A stretch of DNA of 64,000 bases from JAFMDF01 sp965222705 (GCA_965222705.1 CBDCUO010000023.1:223790-287789), one strand, 5' to 3'; counted from the first letter of the stretch, positions 25,525 to 34,416 are shown. Notes: generated by a model not told the origin, from the sequence alone. Numbers and translations: made by a program.

Positions 25525-25965
25525 ATGTTTTCTCGTGCCTGCCAATATGCCCTACAAGCCGTTTTATACATTGCTTTGCAATCCAGAAATAAACCAGTTG
25601 TTGGTTTGAAAGAAATTGTAAAATCGCAAGATATGCCGCTTCATTTTGTATCGAAAATTTTACAAACGCTGGTTAAGCATAAAATTTTAACCTCCACTAA
25701 AGGACCGAATGGCGGTTTTGCTTTGAACATTCCTGCCGATAAACTCATTTTGCTGGAAATTGTGAGAGTTATTGATGGAATGGATATATTCGAACGATGT
25801 GGGATTGGGTTAAAATTTTGCTCGGACAAAACGCCCTGCCCAATTCATCATGATTTTAAAATAGTGAAAAATAAGATTCGTAACCTTTTGAGTGAGAAGA
25901 CAATTGAGGAGTTATGTGATGATGTGCAAAAAGGAGCAGCAATTGTTTCTTTTAAAACAGAGTGA
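25525..25965 (+). CDS. Rrf2-family transcriptional regulator with Fe-S type cysteines
   Basis: 146 residues. The N-terminal winged helix-turn-helix (about 1-85) begins MFSRACQYALQAVLYIALQS and contains LHFVSKILQTLVKHKILTST and KGPNGGFALN, the Rrf2 signature. Three cysteines lie in ERCGIGLKFCSDKTPCPIHH (about 92-111), as in Fe-S-binding members such as IscR, NsrR and RsrR. It probably senses redox state, iron or nitric oxide through a cluster. Genes regulated are not evident; the convergent cytochrome-c peroxidase is the nearest neighbour. Its own promoter contains dyads. Confidence 0.9.
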   Translation: MFSRACQYALQAVLYIALQSRNKPVVGLKEIVKSQDMPLHFVSKILQTLVKHKILTSTKGPNGGFALNIPADKLILLEIVRVIDGMDIFERCGIGLKFCSDKTPCPIHHDFKIVKNKIRNLLSEKTIEELCDDVQKGAAIVSFKTE

Positions 25966-25991
25966 GCCTCTGAGCATTTTCAAAAAAAGCA

Positions 25992-26023
25992 CCAACCCCT
26001 AAAGGAAAGCTTTCAGAGGTTGG
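25992..26023. terminator. Bidirectional terminator between convergent genes
   Basis: CCAACCCCT (25992-26000) pairs with AGAGGTTGG (26015-26023), 8 of 9 positions, and an outer AGCCTC/GAGGCT pair can extend it. It lies between the Rrf2 gene (plus) and the cytochrome-c peroxidase gene (minus). An A-run on the left (CAAAAAAAGC) gives a T-run on the minus strand, so it fits best as the end of the minus-strand gene. Confidence 0.6.
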
Positions 26024-26034
26024 AGGCTCTAAGA

Positions 26035-27384
26035 TTACTCACATCCGAGATCTCTTCGGGAGGCAGGATCATTATTGGGAAAACAATTGCCTGATAAGAC
26101 CTCGTTGGGCACATATCTATCCACATAAGGATCATAAAGCCCGTTTTTCAAAAACTCAATTAACTGATTCTTTTCCTCTTCTGTTAGGTCTAATGGCCGG
26201 AATGAGGAAGATAATTGGTCATCGGGCACATTAGGATTTTCTGAACTTGCCTTTATTTTAAAATCAATCACCTCCTCCAGAGAAGTTTTGGAACTGCCGT
26301 GGAAAAAAGTTGCATAATCTTTTAGGTTGTACAATTGAGGGACTTTGAATCGGTACATATCTTCTTTTTTTCCTGTAAACATACCTCTTCCCAGGTTTCT
26401 AACATCATCGGGCCCTGTATTTAAACCTCCAGATTCGTACATATCTTTAGTACCTAGTGCATAAAATTTCATCGCACTGAAAGAAGTCCCTCTGTGACAA
26501 GTGTAACATCTGGCCTTGCCAAAAAATAGGATCGCTCCCTTTTTTTGATTGATCGTCAATGCTTTCTGATCGCCTTTAAGCCATTCCTGAAAAGGGGCTT
26601 TATTAGTCAACATGGTCCGGAGAAAAGCACTGATTGCAAAACTAGAAGTAGTGGGCGAATATCTTTCTGCTTCATCAAAATCAGGGAATGCAGCATCGTA
26701 ATAAGGGCGATAACCATAATCGTCCAAAATATGATCATTAATTTCCAGTCGGTGCAATCTAAAAGCTTCAATATTTTGAGCTTCCAAACCAACATAGCCG
26801 GTGTGATTGACTTCTGCCAATCCCGTCCAGTTAGATTCCGTACCCTCATTGACCCCACCTGCTCCAAACATCCCACTCCATAGTGTATTGGTCATATAGG
26901 CAGTATTTAGAGGATTTAAAGGCCTAGTCCCTTGAGCATCCAGGTCTGTTTCTTGGTAGCCATTTTGCATTAGCCGAACTTCTCCATTATGCCCGAATCC
27001 GGCGGCACCGTCTGCAATCCCCTGGATTCTTCCCGGCAAAAAACCGGCAGAAGGAATATGGCAAGAAGAGCAAGAATAGCTTTCGTAGCAATTATCGTTT
27101 TTGGGTATTTGAGCTAAGCCTGTTTCAAAAAATAGTAATTTTCCTAGCGCTGCCTTTTCTCTCGTAATGGGATTATTGGGGTCTTGATTTGGAATCGCTG
27201 CATAGTCCTCTGAGGAAGGCATGATATAATAGTTTAAATCGCCAGTTAGGGCAACTTTATTAATGGCTTCTCTCAAGGTTTGGTCTATCGGGTCATTTTC
27301 TTCAAAGACCTCGACTCGGGTCGCTTTCTGGCAGCTTGTCAGAAATAGGGAACTAATCAGTAAAAAAATAGTAAATGTTCGCAT
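26035..27384 (-). CDS. Di-haem cytochrome-c peroxidase (MauG/CcpA family), lipoprotein
   Basis: 449 residues. A lipoprotein signal MRTFTIFLLISSLFLTSC with the lipobox LTSC puts Cys18 as the lipidated residue. Two covalent haem sites are visible: CSSCH at about residues 105-109 and CYTCH at about 295-299, spaced as in bacterial di-haem peroxidases. Between them lies PLNPLNTAYMTNTLWSG-type sequence common to the family. It should reduce hydrogen peroxide with electrons from cytochrome c in the periplasm; MauG-like oxidation roles cannot be excluded. Single gene, convergent with the Rrf2 regulator. Confidence 0.9.
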   Translation of the reverse strand: MRTFTIFLLISSLFLTSCQKATRVEVFEENDPIDQTLREAINKVALTGDLNYYIMPSSEDYAAIPNQDPNNPITREKAALGKLLFFETGLAQIPKNDNCYESYSCSSCHIPSAGFLPGRIQGIADGAAGFGHNGEVRLMQNGYQETDLDAQGTRPLNPLNTAYMTNTLWSGMFGAGGVNEGTESNWTGLAEVNHTGYVGLEAQNIEAFRLHRLEINDHILDDYGYRPYYDAAFPDFDEAERYSPTTSSFAISAFLRTMLTNKAPFQEWLKGDQKALTINQKKGAILFFGKARCYTCHRGTSFSAMKFYALGTKDMYESGGLNTGPDDVRNLGRGMFTGKKEDMYRFKVPQLYNLKDYATFFHGSSKTSLEEVIDFKIKASSENPNVPDDQLSSSFRPLDLTEEEKNQLIEFLKNGLYDPYVDRYVPNEVLSGNCFPNNDPASRRDLGCE

Positions 27385-27660
27385 ACAGGATTTAATTTAT
27401 TAGATGTTTTTCAATGCCAAGACAAGGAGGTTTAGCCAAAAAAAACTCGTTTATTTATTTGAGTTTTTAAAACTCGGTTGAAGGGATGGGTATTGGTTAG
27501 ATAATTTTATTTTAGATAAAAAGGTCTAAAATACTAAATACAAAAATGAAGCCCTTTTTACTAAAAAGCAAGCAAAAAAATAAATATATTTTCATTTTTA
27601 AAAAGTAGTGGATAGAAGAGTCTGAAATAGAGGGTTTTAGGGCGAAGCTTTTTTGAAGGT

Positions 27661-28785
27661 TTAGGCTAAACTTTGGGTTTCCTGATTGTTTTTCACAAAT
27701 TCTAATAAGCTATCTAAGACATTTTGCGTATTTTTTTGAAATATCTTTTTAACAAATAGAGCGATCATTAATTTTTTGACAGGTGATTTTGCTTTCCAAT
27801 ACACTTCAATTTCCAGTTGGCAAGAGTCATTGGTTAATGGGGTCACAATAAAAAATTGATAGAGTTCATCTACTGGAGGAAGACTTGTCGTCATTTCTCC
27901 ATATACTAGTTGACCCGGTTTTCCCTCTTTTGTCACAACAATAAAGTCGAGGTTTTTTCCATTTATTACACAGGTGTGCTCGGTACCAATTTTCGTTACC
28001 TCTTCCTTATTGTATTCGAACTTATCTACGCCTTGCACCCAATGGTGACGATAGCGATAATTGGTAAGGTACTCCAAAAGTTGGGGAGTTGAAATAGGGA
28101 ACTCCCTTTTTAAAGAGAGCGCAGGCGGAGCGCCAAATCGGAGTTTTTTTGCTTGGGCATAAGGTCTTAATTTTAATTCTTTTTGGCTTATTATGGAAAA
28201 TAAGTACTTTATTTCTTTTCCATCGTATTTATCTTTACCAGCTTTAAAATCAAAGAGCTTGCTGTGGTAATTTGTTGGTAGCTGAATATCAGTTGTTAAT
28301 TCTTTACTAAGCAATAGGTATTTATCGCTTTGTATTGAGTTTTTCATCAAGCGATGTGCCTCGATTACTTGTGAGCCAAATGGCTTTCTATTGTCTTGGA
28401 TCGTGATGAATTGCAATTCGCCACTATGTGCAATAATTTTGAGGTTTAAGTTTGGTGCAGAAGCACAGGCATTGCAAGGACAAATTCTGTTTTTTTCGAA
28501 TAACTTAAGATGACTATAAAACGCAGTGAACATCGTTTCAACTTGAGCTAATAATTTTTCAAGCGAGGGAATTTCCCCTTCCTTATAAAAAAATAAAGCA
28601 TCTCCTTCTACCTCAGCAAGTTGTAAGTCTTGCGTATTAGCCTCAATCAAAATTTCGAGTAATTCAGCAATTACATGCTGACTATGCTCTACCTCAGTGG
28701 TCTGAATGAATTGGGTGAATCCAGAAATATCAGGTATAAAAAGTAATGATTTATTCACGACTGGAATAACAATTGGCAGAAGCAT
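27661..28785 (-). CDS. DUF2652 protein with C-terminal SRPBCC-like domain
   Basis: 374 residues. The N-terminal half begins, after a short lead, with SLLFIPDISGFTQFIQTTEV and contains LAEVEGDALFFYKEGEI, the features of DUF2652, a relative of class III nucleotide-cyclase folds that lacks clear catalytic metal residues here. The C-terminal part (about 225-360) contains TPQLLEYLTNYRYRHHWVQG and LEIEVYWKAKSPVKKLMIAL, typical of a START/SRPBCC ligand-binding domain. The combination suggests a small-ligand sensor or carrier; the function is unknown. It lies downstream of pckA on the same strand but behind a terminator. Confidence 0.75.
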   Translation of the reverse strand: MLLPIVIPVVNKSLLFIPDISGFTQFIQTTEVEHSQHVIAELLEILIEANTQDLQLAEVEGDALFFYKEGEIPSLEKLLAQVETMFTAFYSHLKLFEKNRICPCNACASAPNLNLKIIAHSGELQFITIQDNRKPFGSQVIEAHRLMKNSIQSDKYLLLSKELTTDIQLPTNYHSKLFDFKAGKDKYDGKEIKYLFSIISQKELKLRPYAQAKKLRFGAPPALSLKREFPISTPQLLEYLTNYRYRHHWVQGVDKFEYNKEEVTKIGTEHTCVINGKNLDFIVVTKEGKPGQLVYGEMTTSLPPVDELYQFFIVTPLTNDSCQLEIEVYWKAKSPVKKLMIALFVKKIFQKNTQNVLDSLLEFVKNNQETQSLA

Positions 28786-28812
28786 TGGTTTAGTCTTTAA
28801 GGCAAAAAAGAC

Positions 28813-28854
28813 TAAATAGGGGACAAGAAATGGTATTTTTGGGTCCCCTATTTA
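28813..28854 (-). terminator. Hairpin terminator downstream of pckA
   Basis: TAAATAGGGGAC (28813-28824) and GTCCCCTATTTA (28843-28854) form a perfect 12-bp stem. On the minus strand it is followed by GTCTTTTTTGCC, a T-run, and an outer AAGGC/GCCTT pair adds to the stem. It lies about 160 bases after the pckA stop and just upstream of the next minus-strand gene. Confidence 0.7.
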
Positions 28855-29013
28855 ATAGCCTTCTTATTTTTATAAACAAGTCCAATGCTCTCTTTATTTT
28901 CAAATGACTAAAATCCAGCTTATTACTGTGAATCGAGAATTGAATTCATAAGTCTTTGAAAATCGGTAATAACTCACCAAATGCTATAATTTGTGTCAAC
29001 CTATGATTCGCTT

Positions 29014-30614
29014 TTATTCTACCAGCCTGCCCAATTTAGGTCCTGCCGCTGTAATTTCGGGATTGACTTTATCTTCAAATTTTTTGAAATTCTTTTGGAA
29101 AAGGGCAATGAGTTTTTCCTTTACTTCATCGTACTTTTCCTTATCCACCCAAGTATTTTTGGCTTGTAGTATTTCAGTGGGAACATTGGGGCAGGCAGTT
29201 GGAACTTCAAACCCAAATTCTGGATCGGTGACTGTTCCGATTTTATCAAAATCCCCCTGCTGGATGGCATCAATAATACTTCGGGTATATTTTAACTTAA
29301 TCCTTGAGCCTACTCCATAGGCCCCACCCGTCCAACCTGTATTTACTAGCCAAGCCGTTGCTTTGTTTTCTTTTATTTTTTCAGCTAATAATGCGGCATA
29401 TTTATTGGGATGCCACATCATAAAGGCTGCACCAAAGCAGGCAGAGAAGGTAGCCTTTGGTTCTGTAACCCCCATTTCTGTTCCTGCCACTTTTGCAGTA
29501 TAACCCGAAATAAAATGATAGCTGGCTTGCTCAGGGCTTAATTTGCTGACAGGCGGCAATACGCCAAAAGCATCACAAGTGAGGAAAATGACATGATTAG
29601 GTTTTCCTGCTATGCAGGGCATTTGAATATTATCAATATGGTGGATAGGATAGGAAGCACGCGTATTTTGAGTGATGGACACATCGCTATAATCCACTTT
29701 TCTGGTCTTTTCATCATAAACGACATTTTCTAATACTGTTCCGAAGCGAATGGCATTATATATATCGGGCTCCTTTTCAGGAGAAAGATCAACCGCTTTT
29801 GGCATAGCACCCCCCTTCGATATTAAAAACGCCATTATCTGTCCAGCAATGTTCATCATCACCAATTAGTTTTCTTTATAGGGTCGGCACTAAGGGTGGT
29901 TTTACCAGTTCCAGAAAGACCAAATAGTACAGAGACATCTCCTTTTTCACCTACATTGGCAGAACAATGCATAGGTAACACCCCTCTAAGCGGCATTAGA
30001 TAATTCATAATAGAGAAAATTCCCTTTTTCATTTCTCCGGCATATTGGGTTCCTAAAATGACAATTTCTTTTCTTTCTAAGTGAACATCAATGCTCGTTT
30101 TGGAAGTCATTTTAGAGGTGTAGCGGTTTGCCGGAAATCCGCCAGCGTTGTAAATAATGTAATCTGGTTCGCCAAAATTTTCCAACTGCTCTTCCGTTGG
30201 CATAATGAGCATATTTTGCATAAAGAGTGCGTGATAGGCACGGGTGCAAATAATTCTTACCTTGATTTGATATTCGGGGTCCCAACCAGCGAAGGCATCT
30301 ACTACGAATAGCCGCTCGCGAGTATTGAGGTAGTCAATTGCTCGTTCTCGATTGACCATGAAAGTATGTTCATCCAGTTCTATATTAATATCCCCCCAAT
30401 CTATATTATTTTCTGAATCAGGATGCTGGACAATTCTTTTATCTCCTGGGCTTCGACCTGTTTTTTCCCCCGAATAAACGAGTAGGGCACCGACATCAGA
30501 AATAGCTGTCCCTTTTTCTTTTCTAAGCCCAATTTCATAAAGGGCAGGTACATTGGTGTTTCGGTGAATATTTTCTACTTCTATTCCTCTTTGGTGAAGA
30601 TTGAAAGGCATCAT
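29014..30614 (-). pseudogene. pckA: ATP-dependent PEP carboxykinase, disrupted by two frameshifts
   Basis: Catalyses oxaloacetate + ATP to phosphoenolpyruvate + CO2 + ADP. The first frame (30614-29859) carries the N-terminal two-fifths to the P-loop GLSGTGKTTLSADP and then stops. The next segment, LIGDDEHCWTDNGVFNIEGG followed by CYAK, with the kinase-2 metal-binding DD, lies in a second frame (about 29869-29801). The rest, from AVDLSPEKEPDIYNAIRFGT, lies in a third frame to 29014. Removing one A from each AAAA (minus strand; 29870-29873 and 29797-29800) restores one reading frame of 532 residues, the normal length. Every expected motif survives, so the damage is very recent or a sequencing error. 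A good promoter lies upstream. Confidence 0.9.
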
Positions 30615-30655
30615 ATTAAATTTTATTTTTAATTAAAAATTTAGTAGTTTTCCAG

Positions 30656-30684
30656 CAAAAATAGGGCTAATATACCTATAGCAA
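30656..30684 (-). promoter_or_regulatory. Promoter of pckA
   Basis: On the minus strand a -33 TTG (complement of CAA at 30682-30684, within TTTTGC) is followed after 18 bases by TATTTTTG (complement of CAAAAATA at 30656-30663), matching TTG-n17-23-TAnnTTTG. It is 42 bases upstream of the pckA ATG at 30614. Confidence 0.6.
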
Positions 30685-30852
30685 AAGTGATAAAAGTCAC
30701 CTTTTTATATTGACATTTATCAATGGTAATTTGAGGACAAGTATGGATTATTGTAGTATAATTAGAGCGGTTTCAAAAGAAAATTGTAATAAATAGCTAA
30801 AAGTGAATTTATAAATCACGAATCGGCTATAAAAGCCAAAAATAGTAAATAT

Positions 30853-31311
30853 ATGGATGTTACAGCACCAGTTTCTACCATTATGTCAACGGATTTAAAA
30901 ATATTGCAGGCAGACGATGCTTTAGAAAAAGCCAAAGCATTATTTGAACAACACAATATCCACCATATCCCTGTCGTGGGCTTCAAAGAAATTGTAGGAA
31001 TTTTGAGTGAAACGGATTTGATGCACTTTCTGAGAGGTTTTGCTCGGGGCAAGGGAGATGAGTTATTGGAGCAGACCCGCTTGCGTGCTTGGAAGGTCAA
31101 AGAAATTATGAATAAAAACCTGAACACGCTGACCAAAGATGCTTCCATTATGGAGGCATTAGAAGTATTTAAACTTAACCAAATCCACTGTATTCCCATT
31201 TTGGAAGAGAAAGCATTGGTAGGTATTATTACCCCTCATGACATAATTTTAAAACTGGTCGAAGAAGGGCGAGCAACTATGCGATCCACAAATAATGAAA
31301 TACCCAAATAA
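30853..31311 (+). CDS. CBS-domain pair protein
   Basis: 152 residues consisting of two CBS motifs and little else: first STIMSTDLKILQADDALEKA through HHIPVVGFKEIVGILSETDL, second VKEIMNKNLNTLTKDASIME through HCIPILEEKALVGIITPHDI. CBS pairs (Bateman modules) bind adenine nucleotides or S-adenosylmethionine and sense energy or metabolite state. The stop overlaps the next start by one base (TAATG), so the two CBS proteins are translationally coupled. With the downstream CBS-fused enzyme they form a three-gene CBS cluster. Confidence 0.9.
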   Translation: MDVTAPVSTIMSTDLKILQADDALEKAKALFEQHNIHHIPVVGFKEIVGILSETDLMHFLRGFARGKGDELLEQTRLRAWKVKEIMNKNLNTLTKDASIMEALEVFKLNQIHCIPILEEKALVGIITPHDIILKLVEEGRATMRSTNNEIPK

Positions 31312-31739
31312 TGGTACTGCTAAAAGATATTATGACCACGAACTTATTCACACTAAAAAGCGAGGATAGCATGGACAAGGTTGCTCAAATATTCCAAGAG
31401 CACCCTATACACCATCTGCCAGTGGTCAATGCTCAGAATCAATTAATTGGCATCATTAGTCAAACCGATTTTGAGCGTATGCAGCACGGTACTACTTTAT
31501 TCCGAATGAACGACCGAAAGAATTATAACCAAGCTTTGTTGCGAGCGACCAGAGTGACAGATGTAATGACTAAGGATATTGTAGAGGTGGAACCTAACGA
31601 TACATTGGACAAAGCCTACCAGCTATTTCGAAAGAATCGGTTTAGATGCTTGCCCATTGTGGATAAAGGAAATTTGCTCGGAATTGTTACTCCTTTAGAT
31701 TTGCTCGATTATTTTTTTGGAAAAAAAAACGTTGACTAA
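31311..31739 (+). CDS. CBS-domain pair protein
   Basis: 142 residues with two CBS motifs: KDIMTTNLFTLKSEDSMDKV with HHLPVVNAQNQLIGIISQTD, and VTDVMTKDIVEVEPNDTLDK with FRCLPIVDKGNLLGIVTPLD. It begins on the last base of the stop of the preceding CBS gene. The two products are similar enough to be tandem-duplicate descendants and might form hetero-dimers. The fused CBS pair of the next gene uses the same HHLPV-type signature. No catalytic domain is present. Confidence 0.9.
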   Translation: MVLLKDIMTTNLFTLKSEDSMDKVAQIFQEHPIHHLPVVNAQNQLIGIISQTDFERMQHGTTLFRMNDRKNYNQALLRATRVTDVMTKDIVEVEPNDTLDKAYQLFRKNRFRCLPIVDKGNLLGIVTPLDLLDYFFGKKNVD

Positions 31740-31913
31740 TTCTACTTTGGCACTTTAGAAATAGTGATTGTTTTAAGTGTAATTAGCTCCTAGTTTTGGT
31801 GGCGGCTGCCTGTTAAAAACTGCGGAGCGGTTGTTTTTAACTAGAATTTTTGGTTCTTTTTTTTCAATGAAAAAAGAACAACATCTAGTTTTGTTTAAAG
31901 TGCCAAAGTAGAA
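31740..31913. repeat. 174-bp element bounded by 18-bp inverted repeats
   Basis: TTCTACTTTGGCACTTTA (31740-31757) and its exact complement at 31896-31913 bound a 174-base segment between the second CBS gene and the GCS2-CBS gene. Inside are further pairs: GTTAAAAAC/GTTTTTAAC (31812-31820, 31833-31841) and GTTCTTTTTT/AAAAAAGAAC (31853-31862, 31870-31879). CTAA flanks both ends, a possible 4-base target duplication. It has no coding capacity; it may be a small non-autonomous mobile element or a structured terminator region. Confidence 0.5.
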
Positions 31914-31954
31914 CTAATAGGGTGATTAATTTGATTTTGATAAGTAAAATGCAG

Positions 31955-32000
31955 TGGGCTTTAGCTATTGATTTAATAGCTTTTAACAAGCTAAAGCCCA
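31955..32000. repeat. GGCTTTAGC hairpin, copy 2
   Basis: TGGGCTTTAGCT (31955-31966) and AGCTAAAGCCCA (31989-32000) form a perfect 12-bp stem around a 22-base loop. The core matches the hairpin at 21357-21392. It ends 21 bases before the start of the GCS2-CBS gene, so it may affect initiation there. Confidence 0.55.
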
Positions 32001-32021
32001 TTGTACAAAAACGAAAAACCA

Positions 32022-33902
32022 ATGGGTGATTTTAGAGTACGAACAATCGCAGATGCAACCGATAGAGCAAAGATGTATCAGTGTATTTTGGATGATCTCC
32101 AGGCATTTGATCGAATGATTGAAGAAAATTTATTGGATAGCGGACATCCAAAGATTGGAGCAGAACAAGAAATTTGTATTGTTAATCAAAATTACGAACC
32201 TTCTGTCGGAGCCACCTCCTTTCTCCAACAAATTCAGGATGAGCATTATACTAATGAATTGGCTTTGTTTAACCTCGAAATTAATCTCGATCCTTATAAA
32301 TTGGAAGGCAATTGCTTTCGACAAACGGAATCCAGTCTGCTTCAACTATTGGAAAAAGGACATCAGTTAGCTAGTACGACCAATGATCATTTGCTGCTAA
32401 CAGGCATTTTACCCACCTTGAAATACCGGCATTTGCAGTTTGAATATATGACCCCCATTCGGCGTTATCAATCATTGAGTCAGATATTGTTCGAAAGGAG
32501 AGGAAGTGATTTTGAAATTTATTTACAAGGAGTAGATGAACTGAATCGGTCTTTGGGAAGTGTCTTATTCGAAGCTTGTAATACCAGTTTTCAACTACAC
32601 CTTCAGATCCCGCCAAAAAACTTCATTTCTCAATATAATTGGGCACAGATGATTGCGGGCCCTGTTTTATCTACTTGTGTCAATTCGCCTTTATTGATGG
32701 GGCAAGAGTTGTGGGCGGAAACCCGAATCGCTTTGTTCAAACAAAGCTTGGATACGCGCAGCCCCGGTAATCAGATGCGTAAAAAACTGCCTAGGGTTTT
32801 CTTTGGACAAGATTGGCTAAAAGGCAGTCCGGCTGACCTTTGGAAAGAAGAAGTCATGCGTTTTCCCCTCTTGCTGACTTCTGATAATTTTGAAAAATCA
32901 ACTGATCTTCTGAAAAAAGGAAAAATCCCTGACTTAAGGGCAGTGCGGCTGCACAATGGGACGACCTATACCTGGAATCGCCTTTGCTATGGAAACCCTC
33001 AAAATCAGCCGCATATTCGTATAGAATGTCGCTATTTGCCTGCGGGGCCCAGCCCAATTGATGAAATTGCCAATTTTGCTTTTTGGATTGGCTTGATGCA
33101 AGGGCAGCCGGAACAATTTAAAAATTTTTGGAAAACGACCGATTTTAGAATAGCTAAGAATAACTTTATTAAAGCCGCCCGCTATGGCTTGCAGGTTGTG
33201 TTCAATTGGTTTGGGCAATGGGTACCAGCCAAGCAATTGATATTGGAAGAACTGCTGCCTATGGCAGCAAGAGGACTGGAAAAATTTCAGGTTGCCCCGA
33301 AGGATATAGCTAGTTATTTATCCATTATTGAACAGCGGGTTCAAAAAGAAACGACCGGCGCTGATTGGCTGGTTCGAAATTATAGAAACTTGCAGCAAAT
33401 TCATAGTAAGGCGCAGGCTTTACAGGAATTGACTGCACAAACCATTATTTTTCAAAGAAAAAATAAACCAGTGCATGAATGGGATGATTTGAACTTGGGG
33501 AATCCATCACTCTTTTTTAATAAAAAACAAAAACCGACCGTAGAAGAGCTAATGAGTACAGATATTTTTTCTGTAAGTGAAAAAGATAGTATTGATTTAG
33601 CTCTGACGATGCTAAGCTGGCAGCCGATTCATCATCTTCCAGTCGAAAACCAGCGCGGAGAGGTCGTTGGAATACTTACAGACGGGTTGCTGGAGCGATA
33701 CCGCCAAAATCACTCCAGCCAGTTCATTTTGATCGAGGACGTTATGATTAAAGATGTGGTAACGGTGGCAGCAAACGATAGTGTAGCTTATGTACAAAAA
33801 GTAATGGATCAATATCAGCTAAGTGGCATTCCAGTTACTTATCAACGAAAACTAGTAGGCATTATCACTAAAAGCGACTTAAAAAAAGCAAGTATTAGTT
33901 AG
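32022..33902 (+). CDS. GCS2-type glutamate-cysteine ligase-like enzyme fused to a CBS pair
   Basis: 626 residues from the ATG at 32022; an in-frame TTG at 32001 falls in the hairpin repeat and was rejected. Residues about 40-420 resemble the GCS2 family of gamma-glutamyl ligases: GAEQEICIVNQNY (46-58), NLEINLDPYKLEGN, the substrate/metal block ACNTSFQLHLQIPPKN and RIECRYLPAGPSP. These belong to the glutamine-synthetase-like fold that makes gamma-glutamyl bonds with ATP. Residues about 506-626 are a CBS pair (EELMSTDIFSVSEKDSIDLA, PIHHLPVENQRGEVVGILTD, then VMIKDVVTVAANDSVAYVQK). The fusion suggests ligase activity controlled by adenine nucleotides. Two CBS-only genes lie directly upstream. 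The true substrate is unproven. Confidence 0.82.
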   Translation: MGDFRVRTIADATDRAKMYQCILDDLQAFDRMIEENLLDSGHPKIGAEQEICIVNQNYEPSVGATSFLQQIQDEHYTNELALFNLEINLDPYKLEGNCFRQTESSLLQLLEKGHQLASTTNDHLLLTGILPTLKYRHLQFEYMTPIRRYQSLSQILFERRGSDFEIYLQGVDELNRSLGSVLFEACNTSFQLHLQIPPKNFISQYNWAQMIAGPVLSTCVNSPLLMGQELWAETRIALFKQSLDTRSPGNQMRKKLPRVFFGQDWLKGSPADLWKEEVMRFPLLLTSDNFEKSTDLLKKGKIPDLRAVRLHNGTTYTWNRLCYGNPQNQPHIRIECRYLPAGPSPIDEIANFAFWIGLMQGQPEQFKNFWKTTDFRIAKNNFIKAARYGLQVVFNWFGQWVPAKQLILEELLPMAARGLEKFQVAPKDIASYLSIIEQRVQKETTGADWLVRNYRNLQQIHSKAQALQELTAQTIIFQRKNKPVHEWDDLNLGNPSLFFNKKQKPTVEELMSTDIFSVSEKDSIDLALTMLSWQPIHHLPVENQRGEVVGILTDGLLERYRQNHSSQFILIEDVMIKDVVTVAANDSVAYVQKVMDQYQLSGIPVTYQRKLVGIITKSDLKKASIS

Positions 33903-33910
33903 TATTTGGC

Positions 33911-33943
33911 TCAACCTTAAAGGGAGGTTGATTACTTTTTTTG
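33911..33943 (+). terminator. Terminator after the GCS2-CBS gene
   Basis: TCAACCT (33911-33917) pairs with AGGTTGA (33925-33931), followed by TTACTTTTTTTG. It lies 8 bases after the stop codon. Confidence 0.65.
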
Positions 33944-33972
33944 AATTTGAACAACCCGACTTAGTCATGCAG

Positions 33973-34395
33973 CTAATGCTTATAAGGTACCTTGGTCGTT
34001 GCAAATAAGCGTTTGATGCTGTATCGACCACTACCATTGACATAGACCACTAGCAAGCCCCCGATAATCGCTAGGTTTTTCATAAATAAAATGGCTTCTA
34101 GTCTTTTTACTTCCGGTGGGTCATTCCAGAATGAATGAGCGATAAATGTAACTGGTATCCAATATATTAAGATTAGAACAGCCCCTAATCCAGCCCGATA
34201 ACCAATCAATAACAGAACCCCTCCCAAAGTCAAAAAAAAGATGGCTCCCAGCAATAGCATATCCTGATTCCAGGTCAAACCATAGCTGGTCATAGCTTCT
34301 TTAGTTTCTTTAAAATAGAAAATAGAATCATAGGCTTCGTATAAAAAAATAAAGGAAATCAAGATTCTGCCAATCAAGTCAATGATATCTTTCAT
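33973..34395 (-). CDS. DoxX-family membrane protein
   Basis: 140 residues with four hydrophobic segments (for example LIGRILISFIFLYEAYDSIF near the N-terminus and AIIGGLLVVYVNGSGRYSIK near the C-terminus), as in DoxX/DUF417 family proteins. The N-terminal DLIGRILISFIFL is characteristic. DoxX-like proteins are inner-membrane proteins linked in some bacteria to redox or thiosulfate metabolism, but the role here is unknown. It is 21 bases downstream of the glycosyltransferase gene on the same strand, so the two may be co-transcribed. Confidence 0.8.
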   Translation of the reverse strand: MKDIIDLIGRILISFIFLYEAYDSIFYFKETKEAMTSYGLTWNQDMLLLGAIFFLTLGGVLLLIGYRAGLGAVLILIYWIPVTFIAHSFWNDPPEVKRLEAILFMKNLAIIGGLLVVYVNGSGRYSIKRLFATTKVPYKH

Positions 34396-34416
34396 CGATA
34401 ATTTATTAATCGGGTC

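Noticed and set aside
29797..29873. Programmed ribosomal frameshifting in pckA
   Set aside because: Two separate +1 insertions in plain AAAA runs, without slippery heptamers or stimulatory structures, in a gene that is not known to use recoding. Mutation or sequencing error is simpler.
32001..32021. TTG start for the GCS2-CBS gene
   Set aside because: The TTG lies at the edge of the hairpin repeat and adds seven residues without family support; the ATG at 32022 is the natural start.
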